Origin: Prescottella equi
Lineage (GTDB): Bacteria; Actinomycetota; Actinomycetes; Mycobacteriales; Mycobacteriaceae
DNA length: 64,000 bases
Direction: 5' to 3'
Assembly (NCBI RefSeq): GCF_020171745.1
Contig: NZ_JAIVAH010000007.1
Location: 248,001-312,000 of the forward strand
Shown here in pieces: positions 34,630 through 46,281 of the stretch (positions within the stretch are counted from its first letter, which is position 1; each line of letters begins with the position of its first letter). The notes beneath the pieces were generated by a model. It worked only from the letters and a program-made list of their open reading frames with translations, was not told the origin of the DNA and made no database searches. The translations under genes and the position numbers were made by a program.

Positions 34630-35503
34630 TGCGACTCCTCGTCAACGCCCGGCGCACACCGTCGCCGAGATACGTGAACGCCAGCACCGTCAGGAAGATC
34701 ATCACGCCGGGCGGCCACACCAGATACGGGGCCAGCTGCATGTTGGACGCCGCGGTGCTGAGCATCGATCCCCAGCTCGCCGCCGGCGCCTTGGCACCCA
34801 ACCCGAGGAAACTCAGGCTCGCCTCCGCCGCGACCGCGGTACCCAGCGAGACGGAGATGACCAGCACGATCGGGGGCATCACGTTCGGCAGGATGTGCCG
34901 GACGATCGTGCGGGACGTCGTGCACCCCAACGCCACCGACGCCTCGATGTACGTATCCCCGCGCACGTCCATCGTCGACGCCCGCGCCACCCGATAGAAC
35001 CGTGGTGCCATCACCAGACCGACCGCGAGCATCGCGTTGGTGATGCCCGATCCCAGCACTGCGACGATCGTGATCGCCAGCACCAGCGACGGGGCACTCA
35101 TCAGCGCATCCATGATCCGGGTCAGCACCGTGTCCACCCAACCGCCCCGGTAACCGGCGATCACGCCCAACGGCAATCCCAGCACCAACGCCAGCGCCAC
35201 CGCCTGCAGCGACGCCTGCAACGAGATCCGTGAACCGTAGATCAACCGGCTCAGCACATCCCGGCCGTAGTCGTCGGTCCCGAGCCAGTGCGCCGACGAC
35301 GGCGGCTGCAGCCGGTTGACCACGTCCTGCGCGTACGGATCGTACGGCGCGATCAGCGGCGCGAAGATCGCCATCAGCACCAACAGCAGTACGAATGCCC
35401 CGGCGATCGCCGTCACCGGACGACGTCGCACGAATCCCCACGCGCGCCCGGCGACCCCCGGGACGCGGTCGGCGGTAACTTCGGAAGGCAAACTCGTTGT
35501 CAT
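34616..35503 (-). CDS. Dipeptide-type ABC importer permease, second system (DppC type)
   Basis: This 295-aa permease has one N-terminal TM helix, the HWLGTDDYGRDVLSRLIYGSR motif typical of DppC, and the EAA loop ASVALGCTTSRTIVRHILPN. I chose the ATG whose ATGA overlaps the DppB stop; an open frame upstream adds 23 non-conserved residues. It forms the translocation pathway with the DppB-like protein. Confidence 0.9.
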   Translation of the reverse strand: MTTSLPSEVTADRVPGVAGRAWGFVRRRPVTAIAGAFVLLLVLMAIFAPLIAPYDPYAQDVVNRLQPPSSAHWLGTDDYGRDVLSRLIYGSRISLQASLQAVALALVLGLPLGVIAGYRGGWVDTVLTRIMDALMSAPSLVLAITIVAVLGSGITNAMLAVGLVMAPRFYRVARASTMDVRGDTYIEASVALGCTTSRTIVRHILPNVMPPIVLVISVSLGTAVAAEASLSFLGLGAKAPAASWGSMLSTAASNMQLAPYLVWPPGVMIFLTVLAFTYLGDGVRRALTRSRNGNN

Positions 35504-36441
35504 GCGCGCACCTTCGGGTTGAAGTAGCCGTACGAGATGTCGACCAACAGGTTCACCAACACCACCACGCACGTGGTGAACAGCACGAACCCGAGCAGCA
35601 CCGGAACATCATGGTTCTGCACACTGTTGACCGCCAGCGATCCCATTCCCGGCATGCTGTAGATGATCTCGATCGTCACCGCGCCGCCGAGGACCTCCGC
35701 GACCCGGAACCCCAACACCGTCACCACCGGGATGCACGCGTTCTTCAGACCGTGCTTGAGGACCACACTGGCCGTGCCCAGCCCGCGGGCCTTCGCGTTC
35801 AGGATGTAGTCGCTGCCCATCACCTGACCGAGCGCCGAACGCAACTGCAACGTCACCTCCGCCGCCGGCAGCAACGCCAGCGCCACACCCGGCAACACCA
35901 GATGCTGGAACCACGGCACCACACCATCCGACAACGGGGCATACCCGAACGCCGGGAAGATCTGGTTCGACACCGCGAACAACGACACCAGCACCAGACC
36001 GAACCAGAACGCCGGGATCGCGATCGCGATCGACGCGATCACGTTGATCGCCCGATCCACCACGCCACCCGGACGCAGCGACCCCAGCACACCGAGCACC
36101 ACGCCGATCACCACGGCCAGCACCATCGCGAACCCGACCAGCGACAACGTCGTCGCCATCCGCCGCAACAACAGATCCGCCACCGACTGATTCGACAACA
36201 GCGACGTCCCGAGATCGCCGCTCAGCACCGACCCCACCCAGTCCAGATAACGCACGAACACGTTCTGATCCAGATTCAACGTCGCCCGCAACTCCGCCAA
36301 CCGCTCCGGCGTCGCATCCTCACCCGCCAAGACCACCGCGGGATCACCCGGCGCCAGATCGATCAACACGAAAATCAGGAACGGCACGACCAGCAGCAGC
36401 GGAATCGCTGCCAACAACCGCCTACCGGCATAACGCAACAT
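35500..36441 (-). CDS. Dipeptide-type ABC importer permease, second system (DppB type)
   Basis: This 313-aa permease has an N-terminal TM helix followed by LIDLAPGDPAVVLAGEDA, the SGDLGTSLLSNQSV loop, the EAA loop NAKARGLGTASVVLKHGLKN, and the C-terminal VDISYGYFNPKVR signature. It lies 39 bp downstream of the lipoprotein gene. Confidence 0.9.
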   Translation of the reverse strand: MLRYAGRRLLAAIPLLLVVPFLIFVLIDLAPGDPAVVLAGEDATPERLAELRATLNLDQNVFVRYLDWVGSVLSGDLGTSLLSNQSVADLLLRRMATTLSLVGFAMVLAVVIGVVLGVLGSLRPGGVVDRAINVIASIAIAIPAFWFGLVLVSLFAVSNQIFPAFGYAPLSDGVVPWFQHLVLPGVALALLPAAEVTLQLRSALGQVMGSDYILNAKARGLGTASVVLKHGLKNACIPVVTVLGFRVAEVLGGAVTIEIIYSMPGMGSLAVNSVQNHDVPVLLGFVLFTTCVVVLVNLLVDISYGYFNPKVRA

Positions 36442-36480
36442 GGCTGCCCCTCAACAGATGTCGATGACCGTCGACGACGG

Positions 36481-38058
36481 CTACTTCGCGATGCCCACGT
36501 GGCGGATGTCGAACAGACCGTTGTTCACCCAGGCGATTCCGTCGATGTCCGTGACCTTGCCGGTCGCGACGGTCGCATTGGTGAGGTTGCAGATCGGCAC
36601 GAACATCGCCTCCTTCAAGGTCTGCTCCGCGATGTCCTGGTACATGGGCGCGCGCTCGTCCTGCGACAGAGTCGGATTCGCTGCCTTCGTGGCGAGTTCC
36701 TTGATCTGCGGGTTGCCGTTCGACAGGTCGTACGGTCCGGTGATGTACGTGCTGACGGTCTCGGCCGGATCGACCCGCGGCGTGAAGCTGTTGGCGACCA
36801 TGGACTGGAAGTCACCGGCCACGTAGCGCGGTTCGTTCTGACTGTTCGGCACCGGATTGAGTTCGGCGTCGAGCCCCGCTGCCGCGAGCATGGACTGGAT
36901 GACGTTTGCGGGCTTCTCGGTGTTCGTTCCCGCACCGAAGGTCAGGGTGATCTTCGGTGCTCCGCCGACCCCTTGGACGAGGCTCTTGGCCTTCTCCAGG
37001 TCGAAGGCGTACGGGTACTCGTAGGAGTCGTCCGCCGCCCAGCTGCCGGCCGGGAACAACTGTTGACGAGGCGTGCAGGTGCCGGAGAACAACGCGCTGA
37101 CCGCCGCGGGATCGATCGAGTAGGCCACGGCCTGACGAACTTCCGGCTTGGCCAGATCGCCCTGGGCCCGCATGTACACACCGAGGACATTGCGGAAGGA
37201 GACCTCGTCGACCGCGAGGGTGCCACTCTTCGCGAGCGACTGCGCCTCGACGACCTCGTTGGCGGAGCTGACCCAGCTGATGTCCACAGCGCCGGTCTTG
37301 AGACCGTTCAACCGGGTGCTGGCATCGGGCATCGCCTTGATCTCGATCCCGGCGACCTTACCGGCCTCCGGATCCCAGTTGGTGCCCGCTGCCCGCACGA
37401 GGGTGAGCGACTCCTCGGGCACGTAGGAGGCGACCTCGTACGCACCCGATCCGCTCTTGCCCGGGTTGTTGCGGATATCGGTGCCGGCCTCGATGAACTT
37501 CGGGCTGATCATCATTCCCGCGTTGTTGCTGAAGACGCCCGGCAGCTCGACGCCCGCGCCCGGAGCCAGCCGCAGCCGCACCGTGTGCTCGTCGACGACG
37601 TCGGTACCGGTGATGCTCTTCAGCGCAGCCACCACGGTGCTGCCTTCCATCGTCTGGCCGCGCTTGATGTTGGCTACCACCGCGGCCGCATCGAACGGGG
37701 CACCGTCGTGGAAGGTCACACCCTTGCGCAGCTTCAGTTCCAGGTACGAGCCGTCGGGGGCGAACTCCCACGACTCCGCAAGCCCCGGTTCGAGATTGCC
37801 GTCGGCATCGACCACGGTCAGCCGGTCGAAGATGGGCGAGAGGTATCCGTATCCACCGACGCTGGTCTGCAGATAGGGATCGAGATTCCGGGACGGCGCG
37901 GCAGTCGCGACACGCAGGGTCGCGGACGTGTCGAGATCGCCGGAGTTACCCGACGATGTCGTCGAGGACGATGCACCACCACCGCATCCGGCCAGCGCCA
38001 CCGCGGCGACCGCGACCGCCGCCAGGTTCCTCGACCCACGAATCCACTTGTCCCTCAT
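36481..38058 (-). CDS. SBP family 5 binding lipoprotein, second system
   Basis: This 525-aa lipoprotein has the signal peptide with lipobox ALAGC (Cys near residue 25) followed by a Ser/Gly/Thr-rich tether. Family 5 features are ATLRVATAAPSRNLDPY, SYLELKLRKGVTFHDGAPFD and GSGAYEVASY. The ATG at 38058 has GGGAGG 7 nt upstream. It is the first gene of the importer operon and lies downstream of the CoA-catabolic operon (371-bp gap). It is not a close relative of the two lipoproteins at 8.5 and 13.1 kb. Ligand unknown; the context suggests the substrate of the neighbouring operon. Confidence 0.9.
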   Translation of the reverse strand: MRDKWIRGSRNLAAVAVAAVALAGCGGGASSSTTSSGNSGDLDTSATLRVATAAPSRNLDPYLQTSVGGYGYLSPIFDRLTVVDADGNLEPGLAESWEFAPDGSYLELKLRKGVTFHDGAPFDAAAVVANIKRGQTMEGSTVVAALKSITGTDVVDEHTVRLRLAPGAGVELPGVFSNNAGMMISPKFIEAGTDIRNNPGKSGSGAYEVASYVPEESLTLVRAAGTNWDPEAGKVAGIEIKAMPDASTRLNGLKTGAVDISWVSSANEVVEAQSLAKSGTLAVDEVSFRNVLGVYMRAQGDLAKPEVRQAVAYSIDPAAVSALFSGTCTPRQQLFPAGSWAADDSYEYPYAFDLEKAKSLVQGVGGAPKITLTFGAGTNTEKPANVIQSMLAAAGLDAELNPVPNSQNEPRYVAGDFQSMVANSFTPRVDPAETVSTYITGPYDLSNGNPQIKELATKAANPTLSQDERAPMYQDIAEQTLKEAMFVPICNLTNATVATGKVTDIDGIAWVNNGLFDIRHVGIAK

Positions 38059-38429
38059 CCTGTGTCCTCCCGAAGATCCACGATCGAACCACCGATCGCG
38101 TGTACGCGCATCTGCCGTGTCGAGCTGCGGCGGGCGATTCACCTGTCCGACTGTCGTTCAGTTCGGACGGTCCGCGCCGAGTCGGGGCGCCGTCTCGACG
38201 CACCCGAAATACAAGCAGCAGAAAGTGATTCCGATCTCACCACTGCTGTGACGACAATAACAGCACGCAACGCTCGTTGCGCAAGTGGAAACGTCGATAC
38301 GCAGACCCGAGCGTGCATCCGACGCCATCCACCGCGATACTCGTCCGGACAGCACTGAGCCGGTACGCACCCACGCGGCACGTACCGGCCAGTTTCTGTT
38401 GGCTACAGCATTTTTCGGGAGAATACCTA
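38059..38429 (-). other. 371-bp gap between catabolic and importer operons
   Basis: There is no convincing gene. The side near 38430 holds a terminator-like hairpin (38359-38389). The AT-richer centre (about 38230-38280, with TGACGACAATAACAGC) probably contains the importer promoter; I could not define -35 and -10 boxes with confidence. Confidence 0.4.
38359..38389 (-). terminator. Hairpin after the acyl-CoA ligase gene
   Basis: GCCGGTACG (38359-38367) and CGTACCGGC (38381-38389) pair perfectly around a 13-nt loop, 40 bp after the ligase stop on the minus strand. A moderate-strength terminator is likely, separating the catabolic operon from the importer operon. Confidence 0.5.
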
Positions 38430-40073
38430 CTACAGAGTAGCCAGAACTTCCACCCGCTTGACCTTGCCGGTCGCGTTGCGCGGCAGTTCCTCACCCCGGA
38501 GGACCCACCGGCTCGGCACCTTGTACCGCGCGATCCGCTCGGTCATGAACCCGGCCAACTCCTCTCCCGTCACCTGCGCATCGGAATCGACGACGACCAC
38601 CGCGCAGACCTCCTCGCCGTAGTCGGCGTGCTCGATCCCGACAACGATGCACTCCCGCACCGCCGGATGCTCGACGAGGACGTCCTCGACCTCGGCCGGG
38701 TAGACGTTCTCGCCGCCACGGAGGATGAGATCGGAACGGCGACTGCTGATCCGGAGATACCCGTCCTCCATCGTGCCCAGATCGCCGGTCGCCATCCAGC
38801 CGGTCTCGTCGATCGTCGCCGCGGTCGCCTCCGGGTTGTTCCAGTACCCCAGCATCACCAGGGGGCCCCGCACGTAGATCTCGCCCTCGACACCGTCCGG
38901 CACCAACTGTCCGGCCTCGTCCCGGACCTCGACCCGCATGGTCGGGACCGCGGTGCCGACGGTGTCCGGACGGGCCGCCAGGTCGGCCGCCGTCGCGAGG
39001 GTGGCCGCCGACGACGACTCCGTCAGCCCGTACGTCGTGCCCAACGACCGACCGGCCGCCGGCAACACCTGGCGCAGCCGCTCCTTCAATGCCGCCGACG
39101 ACGGCGCCGAACTGACCGAGATCGTCTGCAGCGACGACAGATCGTAGGACTCCAGATCACCGTGCTCGACGAGCCGACTGATCATGGTGGGCACCGCACC
39201 CCAGTTCGTCAAACGTTCACGCTCGATCAGACCGAGCACCCGATCGATGTCGAACCGGCCCGTCGTGATCACCGCGGTATCCCCGAACGCCAACCGCGGA
39301 ACCGCCAGGTTGTGCAGGGCCGCGATGTGGAACAGCGGCGTCGCCAGCAGGAACCGGCGCGCACTCGGAGCACGCCCCAACTCGGCCGCCAACGCATCGT
39401 TGAATCGGTGGAAATCGACCGCGGCCACCATATTCCGCTGCGAATGCGTCGCACCCTTCGGCCGACCCGTCGTCCCACTGGTGAACAGAATGACCGCAGG
39501 ATCGTCCTCGGCCACCTCGGGCACCGGAAGCTCGGAGCCCGGGCTCGCCGTCGACAGCGCGGGGATGTCGACCTCGGTGGACAGCACCGGGACGTCCACC
39601 GCTCCCATCAGCTCCCGCCGCGGCCCGTCCGCCACGATCAGATTCGGCTCCGAAAGCTCTATTCCGTAGGCGATCTCGCGGGACGACCACAACGAGTTCA
39701 TCCCCACCGTGACGGCCCCGAGCGCGGTGGCCGCCCAGAACGTCATGATCCACTCGGCGTTGTTCGCGGACAGGATCGCAACCCGATCACCTGCACTGAT
39801 CCCGTACCGGGATCGCAGTTCCCGGGCCAGCGAGGCGACCCGATCCAGATGCTCGGCGAACGTGAGCCGCAGGTCGTCGCACACCAGATACTCGGCGTCA
39901 CCGTAGCGAGCCGACGCCACCAGCACCTCGTACAGGGAACGGTGCCGGTTGCGGAACACCGGCATCGCCGCGCCCCGTACGGGCTCCGGGGCGATCTCGA
40001 ACGCCGCACCGGGCGCCGTCAGTCGCGCCACGGCTTCCGCGCGCGCATCCGGCACTGGACGAATCTCGGACAT
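38430..40073 (-). CDS. Acyl-CoA ligase (ANL superfamily), catabolic operon
   Basis: This 547-aa AMP-forming ligase has the ATP motif ILFTSGTTGRPKGATHSQRN, TYGLTESSSA, ATGDLGTMEDGYLRISSRRS and the C-terminal catalytic Lys in LPRNATGKVKR. The ATG at 40073 has AAAGG 7-9 nt upstream and is preferred over the adjacent GTG. It is the last gene of the IclR-controlled operon (51 bp after the SDR gene). With the thiolase and SDR upstream it forms an activation and beta-oxidation-like set. Substrate unknown. Confidence 0.9.
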   Translation of the reverse strand: MSEIRPVPDARAEAVARLTAPGAAFEIAPEPVRGAAMPVFRNRHRSLYEVLVASARYGDAEYLVCDDLRLTFAEHLDRVASLARELRSRYGISAGDRVAILSANNAEWIMTFWAATALGAVTVGMNSLWSSREIAYGIELSEPNLIVADGPRRELMGAVDVPVLSTEVDIPALSTASPGSELPVPEVAEDDPAVILFTSGTTGRPKGATHSQRNMVAAVDFHRFNDALAAELGRAPSARRFLLATPLFHIAALHNLAVPRLAFGDTAVITTGRFDIDRVLGLIERERLTNWGAVPTMISRLVEHGDLESYDLSSLQTISVSSAPSSAALKERLRQVLPAAGRSLGTTYGLTESSSAATLATAADLAARPDTVGTAVPTMRVEVRDEAGQLVPDGVEGEIYVRGPLVMLGYWNNPEATAATIDETGWMATGDLGTMEDGYLRISSRRSDLILRGGENVYPAEVEDVLVEHPAVRECIVVGIEHADYGEEVCAVVVVDSDAQVTGEELAGFMTERIARYKVPSRWVLRGEELPRNATGKVKRVEVLATL

Positions 40074-40124
40074 CACAACACCTTTCCGGGGAAGGACAGT
40101 TCGGGGCCGGGTCGGCGGCCCGGA

Positions 40125-40948
40125 TCAGCGGATCGTCAGCTGGCCGCCGTCGATGTTCCATGATTGGCCACTCACCCAGGCCGCCTGATCGCTGGCCAGG
40201 AAGACGGCGGCCCAGGCCACTTCGCGCGGACTACCCGCGCGCTGCAGCGGAATGTTGGCCTCCACGTACTTCTGCCACACATCCGCCGGCCAGTCGTCGA
40301 GCCGGCTGGTCGAGGTGACGCCGGGACACAGCGCGTTGACCCGGATCCCGGACGGCCCGAGTTCCTTCGCCATCGACGACGTCAGCGACTGGACCCCCGC
40401 CTTCGAGGCGGCGTAGGCGGCGGTATTCGCGCCACCGAGCTTCCCGCCGATCGAGGAGATGTTGACGATGCAGCCGCCCGCGCCGCGCTCGACCATCGCC
40501 CGCGCGAAGGCTCGGCTCATCAGGAACGTCCCCCGCAGATTGACCCGGAGTACCCGGTCCCACACGTCGACGTCCAGCTCCGTCACCGGGACGCGATCGC
40601 CGCCGCGGGCCGCGGCCGCGTTGTTGACGAGGATGTCGACACCGCCGAACTCCTCCTGCACCTGAGCGAGCAGGGTGTTCACCGACTCCTCGTCGGCGAC
40701 GTCCGCGACGACGGCGGCGGCCTTCCGGCCCAGCGCACGGATCTCGTCGGCGACGGATTCGATGTCACGCCAACCGTCGGCCTTCTCCTCGTCGGTGTAG
40801 CGGTCCGGCGTCCGCCCGGTACCGGTGACGACGACATCGCAACCGGCACGGGCGAGTTCGACCGCGATCTCCCGGCCGATCGAGCGCATCCGCCCGGCAC
40901 CGGTGACGACCGCGACCTTCCCGTCGAGTCCCGTGAGCTGGGCGGGCA

Positions 40949-40949
<1 letters not shown>
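40125..40949 (-). CDS. Short-chain dehydrogenase/reductase
   Basis: This 274-aa classical SDR has cofactor motif TGAGRMRSIGR (a slightly stretched TGxxxGxG), NNAAA, catalytic Ser in NISSIGGK, and YxxxK in AAYAASKAGV, followed by IRVNALCPG. It probably oxidises a 3-hydroxyacyl or alicyclic alcohol with NAD(P). The ATG overlaps the thiolase stop (ATGA). Thiolase and SDR coupling suggests that it works on the same CoA ester. Confidence 0.9.
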
Positions 40950-43390
<2,441 letters not shown>

Positions 43391-43394
<4 letters not shown>

Positions 43395-44293
43395 CCGGAC
43401 ACCCCCGCACGGGATGCGGCGGCGTACGCGGAGATCTTGCGCGCGGCCGCGGACCAGCACCGGTCGAGCACGTCGTCGGTGATGCCGGCCGCATGCGGCG
43501 TCACCACGACGCCGGGTGCAGCCCAGAGGGGATGCTCCGTGGGGAGCGGTTCGGGATCGGTGACATCGAGGATCGCGTTCACCCGCCCGGCCTCACCGAG
43601 AAGCGCTTCCGTATCCACGAGCTCACCCCGTCCGGCATTGATCAGCACCGCACCGTCCTTCATCGCCTCGAGGAACCCCGCATCTGCGAGGCGCCTTGTC
43701 GAATCATCCAGCGGCAGAGCCAGGATCACGATGTCCCTGCCACCGAGCGTGGCCCGGCCCTGACCGAAATCCACGACGCCCGTTCGGGCCGTCCGTCCGA
43801 CCAGGGTGACCGTACAGCCGAAAGGTTCGAGCCGTCGACGAAGGTGCTCACCGATGTCGCCCGCCCCGAACACGAGCACGTCGCTGCCGGACAGCGTCCC
43901 GGTGCGGTGCGCCTGCCACTGCCGGTTCTGCTGCTTGATCCGATATCCCGCGAGATCCCGGACGTGGGCGAGCAACTGCGCGACCACCCACTCCGCCACC
44001 GCACCGCCGTGAACGTGGTCCGCGTTCGACACTGTGACGCCGTCGGGCACGACTTTTGTCCACCGCTCGACGCCCGAACTGAACAGCTGCACCATCCGCA
44101 GCCGCGGCAACTGCGCGAAGAGGGGCCCGGACTCGGCCGGATCGAGGCCGTTCGCCACGAGGATCTCGGCGTCGCCCGCACCGCTCGGGAGTTGCGGGGA
44201 TTCCGGGTCGTAGACGACCGCGCGCACGTCCGGTATCCCCGCGAGCGCGGACACCCCGCGCTCGTCGGGGACGAGCACCACCGTCGACGTCAT
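43391..44293 (-). CDS. D-2-hydroxyacid dehydrogenase (NAD-dependent)
   Basis: This 300-aa enzyme has the dinucleotide motif FGAGDIGEHLRRRL (about residue 138), the catalytic Arg in NAGRGELVD, Glu in DVTDPEPLP and His in TPHAAG, i.e. the full set for phosphoglycerate/glyoxylate reductase-type enzymes. It interconverts a 2-oxo and a D-2-hydroxy acid. The ATG is coupled (ATGA) to the stop of a 102-aa unknown gene. Together with the FMN enzyme it could racemise or oxidise a hydroxy acid such as glycolate. Confidence 0.88.
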
Positions 44294-44598
44294 CGCTCGG
44301 ACTCGCCGTCGGCTCGCCGGGCCGCCACCCAGCCGAGGATGTCGGCCGGCCAGATCGGCCGCGAGTGCCGCCGATAGTGCTCCCACGTCGCCTCGAGTAC
44401 CTCGGATTCGGTACACCCGGCGAGTAGTTCGGCCCAGTAGTACTCGTCGAGCCGCTCACCCGGCGGCCGTCGCTCGACGCCGGAGATGATCCGGATGACC
44501 TCGCGACAGGTGAAGATGTCGGCCGGACGGTCGACGGTGGGACCGGACGAGTCCGCGTCCGGTCCCACCGCCACGTCCGTCGTGAACGTCTCGGTCAT
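44290..44598 (-). CDS. 102-aa protein of unknown function, coupled in catabolic operon
   Basis: The start and stop both overlap the neighbouring genes as ATGA, so it is a genuine cistron. It has no signal peptide or TM helix. The C-terminal half (ESEVLEATWEHYRRHSRP, then IWPADILGWVAARR) resembles the alpha-helical small domains seen in phage and actinobacterial replication-accessory (helicase-loader-like) proteins, where a conserved HYR...PADI stretch recurs. That similarity is from pattern memory and weak. In this setting it may be an assembly or small partner subunit of the class II aldolase-like protein or the dehydrogenase. Confidence 0.7.
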   Translation of the reverse strand: MTETFTTDVAVGPDADSSGPTVDRPADIFTCREVIRIISGVERRPPGERLDEYYWAELLAGCTESEVLEATWEHYRRHSRPIWPADILGWVAARRADGESER

Positions 44599-45350
44599 CG
44601 CGGCCGGGACAGAATCTTCTGCGCGAGAGCCGGTTCGGCGCGCAATGCCACGCGCACCGCCGCCTCCCAGAAACCGTGGTAGCCGTTGCCGTCGTTCTTC
44701 AGCTGCCGGTCGAGCCACCAGTCCGGGAGCGACGTCTTGTCCGGTCCGCCCGCGACACGCACCATCCACGCGTTCTTGCAGCGCTGCTCGAGCGCCACCG
44801 CGCGGAGGTAGACCGCCCGTGCGGTGTCGGCGATGACGAAGACGCCGTGGCCGCCCAACAGCGCCCGATCCGCGTCACCGATCGCACGGACCGCCTTCTC
44901 CGCGGCCTCCATGCTGTTGACGGCGCCGTCGTACTCGTCGACCAGGACCAGCTCGCCGCCGCCGAGGCTCGAACTCTGGTCGTACGCGGGCGGTACCTCC
45001 TTGATGTCGCCCCACACCGTGCCGTACTCGGAGTGGTTGTGCAGCGCCCACACCACGTCGGGGCGGGCGTTGTGCAGCGCCAGGTGCAGCGGGATGCCGA
45101 GCGGCACCGGCCAGTCACCCTCGATGAGGTTGCCCTGCAGATCGATTCGCAGAATGTCCTCCGGGGACATCTCCTCCCACGTGAGCAGCCACGGGTTGCA
45201 CAGCAGCGTGCCGTCGCCGAGGTTGTAGGTGATGTGGCCGGCCAGGTGGTCGCGGTAGCCCTCGTTCCACAGCGTGCGGCCGAGCAGGACGATCTCCTCC
45301 CGCGCGTCGAGTTCCGGGATCAGACGATCTGCGGTGGGTGTGAATTCCAA
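44595..45350 (-). CDS. Class II aldolase/adducin-family protein (aldolase or decarboxylase)
   Basis: This 251-aa protein has the metal-site HNHSEYGTVWGD and GGHGVFVIAD, the two His regions of class II aldolases such as fuculose-1-phosphate aldolase; catalytic Glu may be that in ALEQRC. In aromatic pathways members of this family act as decarboxylases (dihydroxyphthalate decarboxylase is the known case). I chose the TTG at 45350 because GAGGAG lies 8 nt upstream; a GTG at 45380 has none. It is coupled to the 102-aa gene by ATGA. A second family member is at 60793-61575. Confidence 0.82.
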   Translation of the reverse strand: MEFTPTADRLIPELDAREEIVLLGRTLWNEGYRDHLAGHITYNLGDGTLLCNPWLLTWEEMSPEDILRIDLQGNLIEGDWPVPLGIPLHLALHNARPDVVWALHNHSEYGTVWGDIKEVPPAYDQSSSLGGGELVLVDEYDGAVNSMEAAEKAVRAIGDADRALLGGHGVFVIADTARAVYLRAVALEQRCKNAWMVRVAGGPDKTSLPDWWLDRQLKNDGNGYHGFWEAAVRVALRAEPALAQKILSRPR

Positions 45351-45398
45351 CGAAGTAGCTCCTCTCGTGTTACGAGGCACGTCGGCCTCGGGTGACTC

Positions 45399-46271
45399 TC
45401 AGTCGAGTTCGCCGCACCGCCACGGTTCGAAGAACTCTGCGATTGCACGGCCGACGTCGTCGGGCGAATCATCGATGAAGAAGTGACCTCCCGGGACGGC
45501 GTGTCCGGTGACGTTGTGTGCAAACCGCTTCCAGACGTTCAGTGGGTGTTCGCGTCGGGTGAGCGGGCCCCGGTCGCCCCACAGCACGAGCACCGGGCAG
45601 GCGACCCGGCGCCCGGCATCGAGCGCGTCGTGCTCGAGATCGACGGACGCACCGGCCCGGTAGTCCTCGCACGTCGCGTGGACCACCGCCGGGTCACGGA
45701 AGTAACTCTTGTAGTGCTCGATGTCCTCCTCCGACATCGAGGTGGCCGCGCCTCCGGCCAGGCCGAGCACGTTGTCCATCCACGCGTCCGGGTTCCCGTC
45801 GATGAGTTGCTCGGCGAGGGCGTGCGGCCGGATCAGGAAGAACCAGTGGAAGTACATGGTCGCCAACTGGCGATCGGTGGTCGCGTAGACCTCCGACGTC
45901 GGCAGGATGTCGAGCAGTGCGGCCTGGACCACCCGGTCGGGATGGTCCAGGCACATGCGATGCACCACCCGCGCACCCCGGTCGTGACCGGCGACCGCGA
46001 ATCTCTCGAAGCCCAACCTGCGCATGACTTCTACCTGGTCGCCGGCCATCGCCCGCTTGGAATACGTCGTGTGGGCGTCGTCGCCCGCCGGCTTGCTGCT
46101 GCCGCCGTACCCCCGCAGATCCGTGGTCACGACCGTGAAGCGGTCGGCCAGGGCGTCCGCGACCCGCCGCCACACACGGCCGGTCTGCGGATACCCGTGC
46201 AGGAGCAGCAGGGGTGGGCCGGAACCCACCACCCGGACCGCTATCTCCACCTCACCCACGTCGACGATCAA
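45399..46271 (-). CDS. Alpha/beta hydrolase, fluoroacetate/haloacetate dehalogenase-like
   Basis: This 290-aa hydrolase carries the full fluoroacetate dehalogenase residue set: nucleophile Asp97 in AGHDRGARV, carboxylate-binding Arg98 and Arg101, acid Asp121 in LDILPT, halide pocket His142-Trp143 in YFHWFFL and Tyr204 in CEDYRAGA, and His263 in GGHFFIDD. In the Rhodopseudomonas enzyme these are Asp110, Arg111, Arg114, Asp134, His155, Trp156, Tyr219 and His280, at a near-constant offset. HGYPQT (about residue 25) is the oxyanion loop. The reaction would be haloacetate to glycolate and halide. The TTG at 46271 has AGGAG 6 nt upstream and starts 10 bp after the amidohydrolase stop. A related epoxide or ester hydrolase cannot be excluded. 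Confidence 0.82.
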   Translation of the reverse strand: MIVDVGEVEIAVRVVGSGPPLLLLHGYPQTGRVWRRVADALADRFTVVTTDLRGYGGSSKPAGDDAHTTYSKRAMAGDQVEVMRRLGFERFAVAGHDRGARVVHRMCLDHPDRVVQAALLDILPTSEVYATTDRQLATMYFHWFFLIRPHALAEQLIDGNPDAWMDNVLGLAGGAATSMSEEDIEHYKSYFRDPAVVHATCEDYRAGASVDLEHDALDAGRRVACPVLVLWGDRGPLTRREHPLNVWKRFAHNVTGHAVPGGHFFIDDSPDDVGRAIAEFFEPWRCGELD

Positions 46272-46281
46272 GCGACGCTCC

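Noticed and set aside
34548-35441. 297-aa minus-strand frame overlapping the DppC-like permease
   Set aside because: It is another frame of the same strand, without TM helices or motifs.
35497-38358. 953-aa plus-strand open frame
   Set aside because: It is antisense to the DppB-like and lipoprotein genes and crosses the intergenic gap; no motif.
38059-38429. Short frames in the gap between the two operons
   Set aside because: They overlap one another on both strands, lack ribosome binding sites and do not resemble proteins.
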